Shown: one piece after another, positions 15,973-24,996 of the stretch | Numbering within the stretch: the first letter of the stretch is position 1 | Layout: each line of letters opens with the position of its first letter | From: Agrobacterium sp. a22-2 | GTDB taxonomy: Bacteria > Pseudomonadota > Alphaproteobacteria > Rhizobiales > Rhizobiaceae | Assembly: GCF_012276985.1 (NCBI RefSeq) | Contig: NZ_JAAXMM010000014.1 | Location: 62,001 to 126,000, forward strand | Direction of reading: 5' to 3' | DNA: 64,000 nucleotides | The notes under the pieces: generated by a model | The model's database searches: none | Seen by the model: only the letters and a program-made list of their open reading frames with translations | What the model was told of the DNA's origin: nothing | Translations under genes and position numbers: made by a program

Positions 15973-17126
15973 CTGCCCCGTTTGCCCTGACCGGCGCCCG
16001 CATCTTCACCGGCGAGACCTTTCTGGAGGGCCACGCCCTCGTGATCGAGGACGGCCGCATCCTGGCGCTGCAGCCGCTCAGTGACCTTGCGCCTGATGTA
16101 CCGCGCCTGCCGGTCGACGGCCAGATCATCGTGCCGGGCTTCATCGACCTGCAGGTCAATGGCGGCGGCGGCGTGCTGCTCAACAACGACCCGAGCGAAG
16201 GGGGCATCCGCCGCATCTGCTCGGCCCATGCCCGTTTCGGCACGACAGCCCTGCTGCCGACCCTGATTACCGACGGGCCCGACATCAAGACGCAGGCCAT
16301 CGAGGCCGGCACAGCGGCTTTTGCCCATCGCGTGCCGGGCTATCTCGGCCTGCATCTGGAAGGCCCGCATCTGTCCAAGGCCCGCAAGGGCACCCATGAC
16401 CCGGACCTCATCCGTCCGATGGAGCAAGCCGATCTCGAGCGGCTGATCGGCAGTTTCGGCCGCTTCGGCAAGGCCCTGATCACTGTTGCGCCCGAAAGCG
16501 TAACGCCGGCCCAGGTGACGGCGCTTGCCACAACAGGTTATTGCGTCAGCCTCGGCCACAGCGACGTCACATGCGAAACCGCTCTGTCCTATGCGCAAGC
16601 CGGCGCTTCGATGCTCACCCATCTGTTCAACGCCATGAGCCCGCTCACCCATCGCGAGCCCGGCATGGTCGGCGCCGGCCTTTCGAGCGGAAGGCTGCAT
16701 TGCGGCCTGATCGCCGACGGTTTCCATGTCGATCCGGTCGCCATGGGCATCGCACTGCGCGCCAAGACGGGTCCTGCCCATATCTTCCTCGTCACCGACG
16801 CAATGTCGACGATCGGCACCGACGACACCGGACTGGAACTGAACGGCCGGCAGATCTACCGTAAGGGCGGGCGCCTGACGCTGGCCGACGGAACGCTGGC
16901 CGGCGCCGATATCGATATGCTGTCTTGCGTTCGCTATGTGCATGAAAAACTGGGCCTGCCGCTGGAAGAAGCGCTGCGCATGGCCTCGGCCTATCCGGCC
17001 GACGCGATCAGCGCGACGACCAAGGGGCACTTGAGAGCGGGCTACGACGCCGATTTCGTGTTGCTGTCGCCGGATCTTGCCCTTCACTCGACCTGGATCG
17101 GCGGTGTATCCGTCCATCAAGCCTAG
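15969..17126 (+). CDS. nagA: N-acetylglucosamine-6-phosphate deacetylase
   Basis: A 385-residue amidohydrolase-fold enzyme that converts GlcNAc-6-P to GlcN-6-P and acetate in the cytoplasm. Visible motifs are FIDLQVNGGGG, LHLEGPHLS (metal-binding Glu), SLGHSDV and THLFNAMSPL (His ligands), and LVTDAMSTIG (catalytic Asp). The start is the ATG at 15969, inside the stop codon of the SIS gene; a longer open frame upstream (from 15444) only overlaps that gene. The kinase gene starts 22 bases after its stop. Assignment is firm from motifs and neighbours. Confidence 0.95.
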   Translation: MTAPFALTGARIFTGETFLEGHALVIEDGRILALQPLSDLAPDVPRLPVDGQIIVPGFIDLQVNGGGGVLLNNDPSEGGIRRICSAHARFGTTALLPTLITDGPDIKTQAIEAGTAAFAHRVPGYLGLHLEGPHLSKARKGTHDPDLIRPMEQADLERLIGSFGRFGKALITVAPESVTPAQVTALATTGYCVSLGHSDVTCETALSYAQAGASMLTHLFNAMSPLTHREPGMVGAGLSSGRLHCGLIADGFHVDPVAMGIALRAKTGPAHIFLVTDAMSTIGTDDTGLELNGRQIYRKGGRLTLADGTLAGADIDMLSCVRYVHEKLGLPLEEALRMASAYPADAISATTKGHLRAGYDADFVLLSPDLALHSTWIGGVSVHQA

Positions 17127-17148
17127 TTTACAGCCGGAGCCGGACACA

Positions 17149-18066
17149 ATGATCGTTTGTTTCGATATCGGCGGCACTGCCATCAAGGGTGCGGTGGCCT
17201 ACGCTCCCGACGATATCCGCGCCTTTCCGCGCCGGCCGACGCCCGGCGATGATTTCGCTGCCTTCGTCGAGACGCTGCGGGCGGTGATTGCCGAAAGCGG
17301 CGGCACGCCGGCCTGCGTGTCGATTTCGATTGCCGGCGTCATCGATCCCGACACGCACCGGGCGATCGTCGCCAATATTCCCTGCATCCACGGCCGGACG
17401 CTGGCCGCCGACCTGACAGAGGCACTCGGCCTGCCGGTGATCGTCGCCAACGACGCCGATTGTTTCGCCATTGCCGAGGCCAGCATCGGTGCCGGCCAGG
17501 GCCATCGCGTCGTCTTCGGCGCCATCATGGGTTCCGGCGTTGGTGGCGGCCTCGTCATCGACGGCAAGCTGATCAATTCCGACGGTGGCTTTGCCGGCGA
17601 ATGGGGTCATGGACCAGTGGCTGCAACGACGGCTGGCCACCCGCCAGTCTCGATCCCGCCCATCCCATGCGGTTGCGGCCTGAAAGGCTGTGTCGACGCC
17701 ACCTGCAGCGCACGCGGCATGGAAAAACTGCACAGCTTCCTGCACGGCGAGACCTTCACCAGCGAGGAGATCATTTCGGCCTGGCAGAACGGCGATCCGA
17801 TGGCGGCGCGCACCATCGAAATCCTGGTCGATATCATCGCCTCGCCCTTGGCGCTGGTCATCAACGTCACCGGTGCCACCATCGTCCCGGTCGGCGGCGG
17901 GCTGTCCAACTCCCCCGAATTGCTTGAGGCGATCGACACGGCGGTGAAAGCGCGCATTCTGAGGCGCTTCGATCGGCCGCTGGTCGTGCCGGCCACCTGT
18001 CGGGTCGAGCCCGGCCTGATCGGCGCAGCCCTGCTCGGCCTTCGCGTCAGCGGTGAAGCGCCCTGA
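17149..18066 (+). CDS. nagK: ROK family kinase, likely N-acetylglucosamine kinase
   Basis: A 305-residue ROK sugar kinase. It has the ATP site VCFDIGGTAIKG at the N-terminus, VANDADCFAIAEA, the GGFAGEWGH motif, and the ROK zinc cluster CGCGLKGCVD. ROK repressors carry an N-terminal HTH, which is absent here, so it is an enzyme. I chose the ATG at 17149 because it begins two residues before the ATP loop; an earlier start at 17077 would overlap nagA. After nagA, GlcNAc phosphorylation is the natural role, completing import, hydrolysis, phosphorylation, deacetylation and deamination. Confidence 0.88.
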   Translation: MIVCFDIGGTAIKGAVAYAPDDIRAFPRRPTPGDDFAAFVETLRAVIAESGGTPACVSISIAGVIDPDTHRAIVANIPCIHGRTLAADLTEALGLPVIVANDADCFAIAEASIGAGQGHRVVFGAIMGSGVGGGLVIDGKLINSDGGFAGEWGHGPVAATTAGHPPVSIPPIPCGCGLKGCVDATCSARGMEKLHSFLHGETFTSEEIISAWQNGDPMAARTIEILVDIIASPLALVINVTGATIVPVGGGLSNSPELLEAIDTAVKARILRRFDRPLVVPATCRVEPGLIGAALLGLRVSGEAP

Positions 18067-18112
18067 CATTCAAAACAATTTTACGACAGCGCGTGTGCAG
18101 CCCGTTTTTAAC

Positions 18113-18130
18113 ATGCTAGACTTTTAGCAT
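18113..18130. repeat. Short inverted repeat after the nag operon
   Basis: ATGCTA at 18113-18118 and TAGCAT at 18125-18130 form a perfect 6-base inverted repeat with a 6-base loop. It lies 46 bases after the ROK kinase stop and before the transglutaminase gene. No U-run follows, so I do not call it a terminator; it could also be an operator. Confidence 0.3.
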
Positions 18131-18220
18131 CTGCAGCATTGCAGCCACCACGTCACCACACACGCCCGATCAGACCATCGACGCGGCGCAGTCCTAATGC
18201 GACGCGGAGCCATAGTATTC

Positions 18221-19111
18221 ATGACGATCTTCTCGGTCAGACATGTCACTGCCTACCAGTACCGGCGCCCGGTGGAATTCGGCGAGCATCGGCTGATGTT
18301 TCGCCCGCGCGACAGCTTCGATCAACGCCTGCTGGATGTCTCCATCAAGGTCGATCCGGAGCCGAGTTATATTCGCTGGATCCATGACGTGTTCGGCAAT
18401 TGCGTGGCGCTTGTCGGGATTTCGAAGCCCGCCAAGGAGCTGCGCTTCGAGACCCATATCCGTCTCGACCATACCCCGCATCTGGCGCTCGACCTGCAGA
18501 TCGACGAAGACGCCAAGACCTATCCCTTTGCCTATGAGCCGGACGAAATCGCCGATCTCGAACAGACGATCAAGCGCCATTGCCCCGACCCGGACGACGC
18601 CGTCGGCCGCTGGGTGCGCCAGTTCGTGGCGATCGGTCAGCCGACGGAAACCGGCCATCTCCTGATGACCCTGTGCAACGGCATCCATGAAAGCTTCGCT
18701 TATGCAAGGCGCCTCGAGCGCGGCACACAACTGCCGCTGGAAACGTTGAAACTGCGCCGCGGCACGTGTCGCGACTTCGCGCTTTTGATGATGGAAGCAG
18801 CCCGCGCCCTTGGCCTCGCTGCCCGCTTCGTTACCGGTTATATCTATGTCCCGGATCGCGACGGCTCCACGACGCTGGGCGGCGGATCGACTCATGCCTG
18901 GTGCCAGGTCTATCTGCCGGGTGCCGGCTGGGTGGAATTCGATCCGACCAACGGCATCGTCGGCAATCGCGACCTGATCCGGGTGGCCGTGGCCCGCACG
19001 CCCCATCAGGCCATCCCGCTCTACGGCAGTTACGATGGCGAAGCCGAAGATTTCGACGACATGTCCGTGCAGGTCAACGTGACCACCGAGCGTACGGTCG
19101 AAGAATTATGA
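18221..19111 (+). CDS. Transglutaminase-like protein (first of a tandem pair)
   Basis: A 296-residue protein. The N-terminal region (SVRHVTAYQYRRPVEFGEH) is the bacterial transglutaminase N-domain with a beta-sandwich pattern. The core has the Cys motif RRGTCRDFALLMMEAARAL, the His motif THAWCQVYLPGAGW and the Asp motif EFDPTNG, so the papain-like triad looks complete. No signal peptide is visible. I chose the ATG at 18221 by family length; one at 18197 would add 8 residues. Proteins of this type are thought to be peptidases or amidases rather than crosslinkers. The usual alpha-E/ATP-grasp partner genes are absent here. Confidence 0.85.
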   Translation: MTIFSVRHVTAYQYRRPVEFGEHRLMFRPRDSFDQRLLDVSIKVDPEPSYIRWIHDVFGNCVALVGISKPAKELRFETHIRLDHTPHLALDLQIDEDAKTYPFAYEPDEIADLEQTIKRHCPDPDDAVGRWVRQFVAIGQPTETGHLLMTLCNGIHESFAYARRLERGTQLPLETLKLRRGTCRDFALLMMEAARALGLAARFVTGYIYVPDRDGSTTLGGGSTHAWCQVYLPGAGWVEFDPTNGIVGNRDLIRVAVARTPHQAIPLYGSYDGEAEDFDDMSVQVNVTTERTVEEL

Positions 19112-19211
19112 CAAGACGATGCGCCGGCGGTGGAACCGCCGTCACATCAGCAGCGTTCTCGATCAGCCCACGCCTTTTTGGCCGGCACATCTCTCAATAA
19201 AAGGATATCCG

Positions 19212-20024
19212 ATGAAGATACGTGCCGGGTTCACATTGCAATATGAATGCCCCCAGCCGACCGCCATGCTGCTCGTGCTGAACATTCACCCCTCTCGGCG
19301 CATCGACCTCCTGAGCGATCAGGTCCTGACCTTCGACCAGCCGATCGAGGCGGTCGGCTATATCGACGGTTTCGGCAATGCCTGCTCGCGCATCGTCGCG
19401 CCGCGCGGCCTGACGACGATCAAGACCGATTTCGAGATCTACGACAGCGGCCAGCCGGACGTGCTGCCGGAGAATGCGGTTCAGCACGACATCAAGGATC
19501 TGCCAGACGAGGTGCTGGTGTTTCTGCTCGGCAGCCGCTACTGCGACACCGACCGCCTGGCGGATTTTGCGTGGAAGCAGTTTTCTGACACGCCCCTCGG
19601 CTGGCCGCGCGTCAAGGCCATCCTGAATTTCGTGCATCATCACATCACCTTCGACTACCAGAAGGCCGATCCGACCCGCAGTGCATTCGGTGGCTTTACC
19701 GACCGGACCGGCGTGTGCCGCGACTTTGCGCATCTCGCCATCACGCTGTGCCGCTGCATGAACATCCCGGCCCGCTACTGCACCGGCTATCTCGGCGATA
19801 TCGGCGTTCCGGTCGATGTCAATCCCATGGATTTCAGCGCCTGGTTCCAGGTCTATCTCGGCGGTAACTGGCATACGGTCGATGCAAGGCACAACAGGCC
19901 GCGCATCGGCCGCATCCTGATGGCGACCGGCCGCGATGCCACCGACGTGGCGCTGTCCACCACCTTCGGCCCGACCACGCTCGCCCATTTCGAAGTGGTG
20001 ACCGACGAGATCCCGGTGAGCTGA
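19212..20024 (+). CDS. Transglutaminase-like protein (second of a tandem pair)
   Basis: A 270-residue paralogue with an AAGGA site 7 bases before the ATG at 19212. The Cys motif is RTGVCRDFAHLAITLCRC and the Asp motif is WHTVDARHN. At the His position the sequence reads DFSAWFQVYLGG, so Ser stands where the first protein has THAW. Either the triad is incomplete or another His is used. A stem-loop (CGGCGGT/ACCGCCG, 19125-19141) lies between the two genes. The pair is probably co-transcribed; the substrate is unknown. Confidence 0.83.
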   Translation: MKIRAGFTLQYECPQPTAMLLVLNIHPSRRIDLLSDQVLTFDQPIEAVGYIDGFGNACSRIVAPRGLTTIKTDFEIYDSGQPDVLPENAVQHDIKDLPDEVLVFLLGSRYCDTDRLADFAWKQFSDTPLGWPRVKAILNFVHHHITFDYQKADPTRSAFGGFTDRTGVCRDFAHLAITLCRCMNIPARYCTGYLGDIGVPVDVNPMDFSAWFQVYLGGNWHTVDARHNRPRIGRILMATGRDATDVALSTTFGPTTLAHFEVVTDEIPVS

Positions 20025-20172
20025 AGGCCGACCGAAACAACCTCTGAAACCTGGCCTCGCGGCGGTTGCAAAACCGTCACGGGCCATCATGCCACTGTCA
20101 TCAAACCGCGTTAAGCCTCCGCGAATGGCCCCGAGCTTTTAACGGGCGCCCACCCATCCACGGAGAGTACCG

Positions 20173-21318
20173 ATGAACAGACGCGATTTCCTGGTGGCCT
20201 CTTCGGCCATTGCCGGCCTTTCGGCCCTGCCCCGTTTCGCCTTTGCCGCCGCTGCCGAAATCAATGTGTATAGCGGTTCGGACGCCAATATCATCGATTT
20301 CTGGACCAATACCGTTCTGCCGGCCTTCGCCAAGGTCCACCCGGATCTGGCCGTCAAGCTGACCGATGCCGGCGACAATGCCGGCCTGCGCGCCATCGGC
20401 GACCGGGCGCTGGCAGCGCTTGCCGCGAAGTCCGATCCGCAAGCAGACCTGTTTGAACATTTCGATCCACGCCTGCCGGCCGGCGGCATCGAGGCCGGTC
20501 TCTGGGTCGAGTTCTCCGACAAGAACATCCCGACCTACGGTCATGTCAATCCGATGGCGATCGACGTGCCGCAGTCGCTGCCCTATCGCGGCTCGCAGGT
20601 GCTGCTCGCCTATGACAGCACCAAGCTCGACCCGAAGGACGCGCCGAAGACCTGGGACGCGCTGACCGCCTGGATCAAGGCCAATCCCGGCCAGTTCGTC
20701 TACAACCGTCCCGACAAGGGCGGCTCCGGCGGAAATTTCGTCCGCCGCGCCATCCACGAGGCCAATGGCCGCGATCCGTCGAAGTTTACTGTCGGCAACT
20801 ATACCGCCGAAGCCGGCGAAAAGGCCCTGACGCCGGCTTGGAAGATCCTCAACGACCTGGCCCCCTCGCTCTATGAGAAGGGCGCCTATACCTCGGGCAA
20901 TTCCCAATCGATCCAACTGCTCGCCCAGGGCGTCGTCACCATGGTGCCGGTCTGGTCCGACCAGGTACTGCAGGCGATCGCCCAGGGCGTTCTGCCGGAA
21001 ACCACCAAGCTCGTGCAACTCACCGACCTGGCGCTGTGCGGCAACTTTTCGCGCATGACGGTGTTTTCCAACGGCGCCAACAAGGAAGCGGCCCTCAAGC
21101 TTGCCGACTTCATGCTGTCGAGCGAGATCCAGTCGGCGATCATCACCGAGCTCGGCGGCTTTCCCGGCGTATCATGGGATCACATCTCCGACGATCTGCG
21201 GCAGAAATATGCCGACGTCATTCCAGCTTCGATCCCGACCTTTCCGTCCGGCGACTGGGAAACCAACATCAACGACGGCTGGTACCGCAACGTGGCGCCG
21301 GGCCTGGCGCGCGGCTGA
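20173..21318 (+). CDS. ABC transporter substrate-binding protein (Tat-type signal)
   Basis: A 381-residue family 1/6-type periplasmic binding protein. It starts MNRRDFLVASSAIAGLSALP, a twin-arginine signal (RRDFL) with cleavage probably near AFAAAAEI. The mature part begins INVYSGSDANIIDFW, like the iron/polyamine/phosphonate class of binding proteins. Its stop overlaps the first permease start (TGATG), so the importer operon is tightly coupled. The downstream phosphodiesterase gene makes a glycerophosphodiester or similar organophosphate the leading substrate guess; iron is a weaker alternative, since I see no clear Tyr-Tyr iron site. Confidence 0.9.
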   Translation: MNRRDFLVASSAIAGLSALPRFAFAAAAEINVYSGSDANIIDFWTNTVLPAFAKVHPDLAVKLTDAGDNAGLRAIGDRALAALAAKSDPQADLFEHFDPRLPAGGIEAGLWVEFSDKNIPTYGHVNPMAIDVPQSLPYRGSQVLLAYDSTKLDPKDAPKTWDALTAWIKANPGQFVYNRPDKGGSGGNFVRRAIHEANGRDPSKFTVGNYTAEAGEKALTPAWKILNDLAPSLYEKGAYTSGNSQSIQLLAQGVVTMVPVWSDQVLQAIAQGVLPETTKLVQLTDLALCGNFSRMTVFSNGANKEAALKLADFMLSSEIQSAIITELGGFPGVSWDHISDDLRQKYADVIPASIPTFPSGDWETNINDGWYRNVAPGLARG

Positions 21319-22211
21319 TGACAGACGCGATCCTGCCGCTGCCGTCCCGCAGCGATAGATCCAGGGCAAGCAGGAGGGGGCTTTCCGGCCTCCTCCTTGT
21401 CGCTGTTCCCGTTCTGCTGCTCGGCTGGCTGATCATCTACCCGATCTTTTCCGCCGTCTTCAGCACCCTGTTCACCACCGTGCCGGGGCAAGGCGTGCAG
21501 TTCTCCACGGCGTCCTATCGCTTCTTCTTTTCCGACGGCTACAGCCTGCGCAACCTGGGCATCACGCTGTGGACCACGGTCGTCTGCGGCGTATTGCTGC
21601 TGCTCGTCGGCCTGCCGATCGCCCTTTACCTGCGTTTTTCCGCCGGTCGGCTTGCCGGCTATGTGCAGGCGCTGGCGATCTTTCCGATGTTCGTGCCGTC
21701 GATCATCCTGTCTTACGCACTGATCCGTACCATCGGTCCGAACGGCACCGTCGACATCCTGCTGAACGCCATCGGCCTGCCGAAACTGCCGACACCCTAT
21801 CTCACCCCTTGGGGTCCGGTGATCGGGCTGGTCTGGGACAACCTGCCGCTCACCGTGCTGATGCTGACGGCTGGACTTGGAGCAATCTCGAACAGCTCGG
21901 TCGAGGCTGCCCGCGATGTCGGCGCCGGTCCGCTCCGGGTCTTCTGGCACATCATCCTGCCGCGCATGGGCAATTCGCTGCTGGTGGCCACCTCCTTTGC
22001 CATCCTCGGCATCTTTTCCGCCTTCACCCTGCCCTATCTGCTCGGCCCCGCCTCGCCGGAGATGATGGGTCCTTTCATGCAGCGCACCTTCTCCGACATG
22101 AACGATCCGCTGAACGCCACCACCCAGGCCGTCATCACCTTCGGCTTCTGCCTGTTCTTCGGTGCCTTCTACGTCTATTCGATCGCCCGTAACCAGGAGA
22201 GGCTGCAATGA
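21318..22211 (+). CDS. ABC transporter permease (first subunit)
   Basis: A 297-residue membrane protein starting MTDAILPLPSRSDRSRASRR, with a first hydrophobic segment GLLLVAVPVLLLGWLIIYPI and about six in all. The EAA loop reads SVEAARDVGAGPLRVF. The start at 21318 shares its first base with the binding-protein stop; longer frames upstream only shadow the binding-protein gene. It forms the channel with the next permease, which overlaps its stop by 4 bases. Confidence 0.93.
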   Translation: MTDAILPLPSRSDRSRASRRGLSGLLLVAVPVLLLGWLIIYPIFSAVFSTLFTTVPGQGVQFSTASYRFFFSDGYSLRNLGITLWTTVVCGVLLLLVGLPIALYLRFSAGRLAGYVQALAIFPMFVPSIILSYALIRTIGPNGTVDILLNAIGLPKLPTPYLTPWGPVIGLVWDNLPLTVLMLTAGLGAISNSSVEAARDVGAGPLRVFWHIILPRMGNSLLVATSFAILGIFSAFTLPYLLGPASPEMMGPFMQRTFSDMNDPLNATTQAVITFGFCLFFGAFYVYSIARNQERLQ

Positions 22212-23035
22212 GCGCCGCCCGCCTGTCGTATCGCCCGCGCCTCGACTGGACGGGGATCGCCTTTGCCGGTCTTTTGACGCTGTTCATCGCCCTGCCGCTG
22301 ATCGTCGTCGGCACCTGGGCCTTTACCGAGGTCTGGCGCTATCCGTCGGTAATCCCGCAAAAGTTCGGGCTGCGTTTCTGGTCGCTGACGCTCGGGCGAT
22401 CCGATGTCTGGGAGGCGCTGTTCATCAGCCTCAGGCTGACGGCGACCGTGACGCTCGCTTCAATGATCATCTGCCTGCCGGCGGCATACGCCTTCGCACG
22501 GATGAAGTTTCCCGGCCGCGACGTGCTGTTCCTGTCGTTTCTGGCCTCCCATGCCTTTCCGAAATTCGGCCTGCTGGTGGCGATCGCCGCAATCTTCCTG
22601 AAGCTCAACCTGATCGCCACCTTCTGGGGCGTGGCGCTGATCCAGCTGGTCGGCACCCTGATGCTGATGATCTGGATTCCGGTCGCGGCCTTCCAGAATG
22701 TCGACCGGCGCATGGAAGAGGCGGCGCGCGATGCCGGCGCCGGGCCGCTCCGGGTGTTCTGGTCGATCACCCTGCCACAGGCGGCACCGACGATCTTTGC
22801 TGCCGTGCTGCTTACCTTCGTCAGCACCTTCTACGAAACCGAAGGGGCCTGGTTGATCGGTGCGCCGGAGATCCGCACCATGCCGGTGTTGATGATCACC
22901 TTCATCAACAACCAGATGGTGGTGCAATACGGCGCTGTGCTCTCGGTCATGCTCTGGGTACCGTCCTTCGTGGCGCTGATGTTCGCCCGCAAGGTGATCG
23001 GCACCGGCGCCTTTGCCAGGGGTTTCGGCGCGTGA
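22208..23035 (+). CDS. ABC transporter permease (second subunit)
   Basis: A 275-residue inner-membrane permease with first hydrophobic segment GIAFAGLLTLFIALPLIVVG and EAA loop RRMEEAARDAGAGPLRVF. That loop is nearly the same as in the partner subunit, as expected for a heterodimer contacting one ATPase. It overlaps the previous gene by 4 bases and is followed after 43 bases by the ATPase gene. Confidence 0.93.
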   Translation: MSAARLSYRPRLDWTGIAFAGLLTLFIALPLIVVGTWAFTEVWRYPSVIPQKFGLRFWSLTLGRSDVWEALFISLRLTATVTLASMIICLPAAYAFARMKFPGRDVLFLSFLASHAFPKFGLLVAIAAIFLKLNLIATFWGVALIQLVGTLMLMIWIPVAAFQNVDRRMEEAARDAGAGPLRVFWSITLPQAAPTIFAAVLLTFVSTFYETEGAWLIGAPEIRTMPVLMITFINNQMVVQYGAVLSVMLWVPSFVALMFARKVIGTGAFARGFGA

Positions 23036-23078
23036 GCTGGAACCTTACCTTTCGAACTGAAGACAAGAGTGAAACGCC

Positions 23079-24161
23079 ATGGCCCGTCTGACCATTGAAC
23101 ATGTCAGCAAGACATTCGCCACGTCCCGCGCCGTCGACGATTTTTCGCTCGACGTCGAGGATGGCGAACTGGTCTGCCTGCTCGGCCCTTCCGGCTCCGG
23201 CAAATCGACACTGCTGCGCATGATCGGCGGCTTCGAACAGCCGACCGGCGGGTCGATCCGCATCGACGGACAGGACGTCACCACCCTGCCACCGGAGCGC
23301 CGCCCCACCGGCATGGTGTTCCAGAGCCATGCGCTCTGGACCCATATGAATGTCTTCGACAACATCGCCTTCGGCCTGAAGCTGCGGCGGCTCGGCCGCG
23401 CCGAAATCAGGCAGCGGGTCGAGGCATCCCTCGAACTGGTCGGCCTCGCCGATTACGGCAGCCGGCAGACCTATCAGCTGTCGGGTGGCCAGCAGCAGCG
23501 CGTCGCGCTGGCCCGCTCGCTGGTGCTGGAACCGAAGATCCTGCTTTTGGACGAACCCTTTGCCAGCCTCGACCAGCATCTGCGCGAACGCCTGCGCGAG
23601 GAGGTCCGCGACATCCAGCAACGGGTCGGCATCACCACGCTGTTCGTCACCCACGGCCAGGACGAGGCCCTGGCGCTTGCCGACCGGATCGTCGTGATGA
23701 AGGACGGCCGGGCCGAGCAGACCGCGCCACCGGATCTGGTCTACCGCGAACCGCAGACCGAATTCGTCGCCGGCTTCATCGGCTCGATGAACTTCATCCG
23801 CTCGGAAATCCGCAACGGCCTGTTCCAGCACGGCGATTTCGCCTTGCCGGTCACAGCGTCCGATGGCCCGGCGACGCTTGCCATTCGCCCGGAAGCGTTT
23901 AGCCTTTCGCCCTCGCAGCGCGGCGACGCCGCGACGGTCTTGCGCGCCATCGATTTCGGCACCCATCTGATGGTCGACCTGCAACTGTTCGACGGCACGC
24001 GGCTGAAGGCGATGACCGAACCGGGATCGGCCTGGACAAAAGGGAGCCGCGCCGCGATCCGCGCCAAGGCCTATACCGTCTATCGCGACAACCGCGTCCT
24101 TCAAGCCTCTGCCGCAACGGCTGCAGATCCGGTTCCGACGCGGGACCATGCCCATGCCTGA
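23079..24161 (+). CDS. ABC transporter ATP-binding protein (PotA/FbpC type)
   Basis: A 360-residue ATPase with Walker A LLGPSGSGKSTLLRM, signature LSGGQQQRVALARS, Walker B ILLLDEPFASLD and switch FVTHGQDEALA (Gly in place of the more usual Asp after His). A C-terminal TOBE-type domain follows (FIGSMNFIRSEI onwards). It completes the importer encoded from 20173. The downstream phosphodiesterase start lies inside its 3' end, so both enzyme and importer are expressed together. Confidence 0.94.
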   Translation: MARLTIEHVSKTFATSRAVDDFSLDVEDGELVCLLGPSGSGKSTLLRMIGGFEQPTGGSIRIDGQDVTTLPPERRPTGMVFQSHALWTHMNVFDNIAFGLKLRRLGRAEIRQRVEASLELVGLADYGSRQTYQLSGGQQQRVALARSLVLEPKILLLDEPFASLDQHLRERLREEVRDIQQRVGITTLFVTHGQDEALALADRIVVMKDGRAEQTAPPDLVYREPQTEFVAGFIGSMNFIRSEIRNGLFQHGDFALPVTASDGPATLAIRPEAFSLSPSQRGDAATVLRAIDFGTHLMVDLQLFDGTRLKAMTEPGSAWTKGSRAAIRAKAYTVYRDNRVLQASAATAADPVPTRDHAHA

Positions 24162-24987
24162 GGGGATCTTCATCGAGCGTGCCGGTTTCCGCACCTGGCT
24201 GAAATGGCATCGCGGCCGGCGCCAGCAGGGCGATATCCCGTTTACCCGCAACCGCATCCTGCAGGGCATGCAGGATGGCGCCAGCGTCGAGATCGATCTC
24301 GTCTGCCATGCCGGCGGCGGCTTCGCCGTGCTGCATGACGAGACGCTGGACCGCGACACGACAGGAACGGGCCCCGTGCGCGACGCCAGCGCCGATTATC
24401 TGCGCTCGCTCAGCCTGCGCGATGCCAACGGTAACGCCAGTCCCCATCCGGTGCTGCTGCTGGATGATCTCTGTCATTTGCTGCAAGACGTCCACTGCAA
24501 CCACGACGCCATCCTGCAACTCGACCTCAAGGAAACCGCGGCGAGTTTGAGCGCGGCCGATATCGCAGCCTTTGCAGAGGCCGTTGCGCCGGTTACCGAC
24601 CGTGTCATCCTATCGGGCGGCGATGCCGTCGCGGTCGAACAACTGCTGGCCGTCGTACCCGACCTCAAGGTCGGCTACGACCCGTGCCATGACGGCGCGG
24701 TCGAGCGGCTGATGGAAAGCCGTGATTTCTCCGGCTTCGTCGCCGGCGCGCTCGCTGCGGTTCCCAAGGCCGGGATGATCTATCTGGAAGCCCGGCTGGT
24801 GCTGTTCGCGCAGGATCACGGTTATGACCTGGTCAACGCCTTCCACCAGGCCGGCAAACCCATCGACGCCTACACGATCCGAAGGGCGGATGCCGACAGC
24901 CTTCCCATGGTGGAACGACTGCTGGCCCTGAAATGCGACCAGATCACCACCGACGATCCGGTCGGCCTGGAGCGCCTGCTGGCTTGA
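24148..24987 (+). CDS. Glycerophosphodiester phosphodiesterase family protein
   Basis: A 279-residue GDPD-fold protein. The N-terminal WHRGRRQQG supplies the first catalytic His of the usual HRG motif, VEIDLVCHAGG the metal-binding Glu-x-Asp, and FAVLHDETLDRDTTGTG the second His-Asp. The end reads CDQITTDDPVGLERLL. No signal peptide is present, so it should act on an imported diester in the cytoplasm, giving an alcohol and glycerol-3-phosphate or a similar product. It starts at 24148 (or ATG 24154), inside the end of the ATPase gene. The GDPD match is clear; the real diester is unknown. Confidence 0.87.
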   Translation: MPMPEGIFIERAGFRTWLKWHRGRRQQGDIPFTRNRILQGMQDGASVEIDLVCHAGGGFAVLHDETLDRDTTGTGPVRDASADYLRSLSLRDANGNASPHPVLLLDDLCHLLQDVHCNHDAILQLDLKETAASLSAADIAAFAEAVAPVTDRVILSGGDAVAVEQLLAVVPDLKVGYDPCHDGAVERLMESRDFSGFVAGALAAVPKAGMIYLEARLVLFAQDHGYDLVNAFHQAGKPIDAYTIRRADADSLPMVERLLALKCDQITTDDPVGLERLLA

Positions 24988-24996
24988 CCGCTTCGC

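Noticed and set aside
15444..17126. Open frame of 560 codons ending at the nagA stop
   Set aside because: The extra N-terminal 175 residues are the shifted frame of the SIS gene; NagA begins at the ATGA overlap at 15969.
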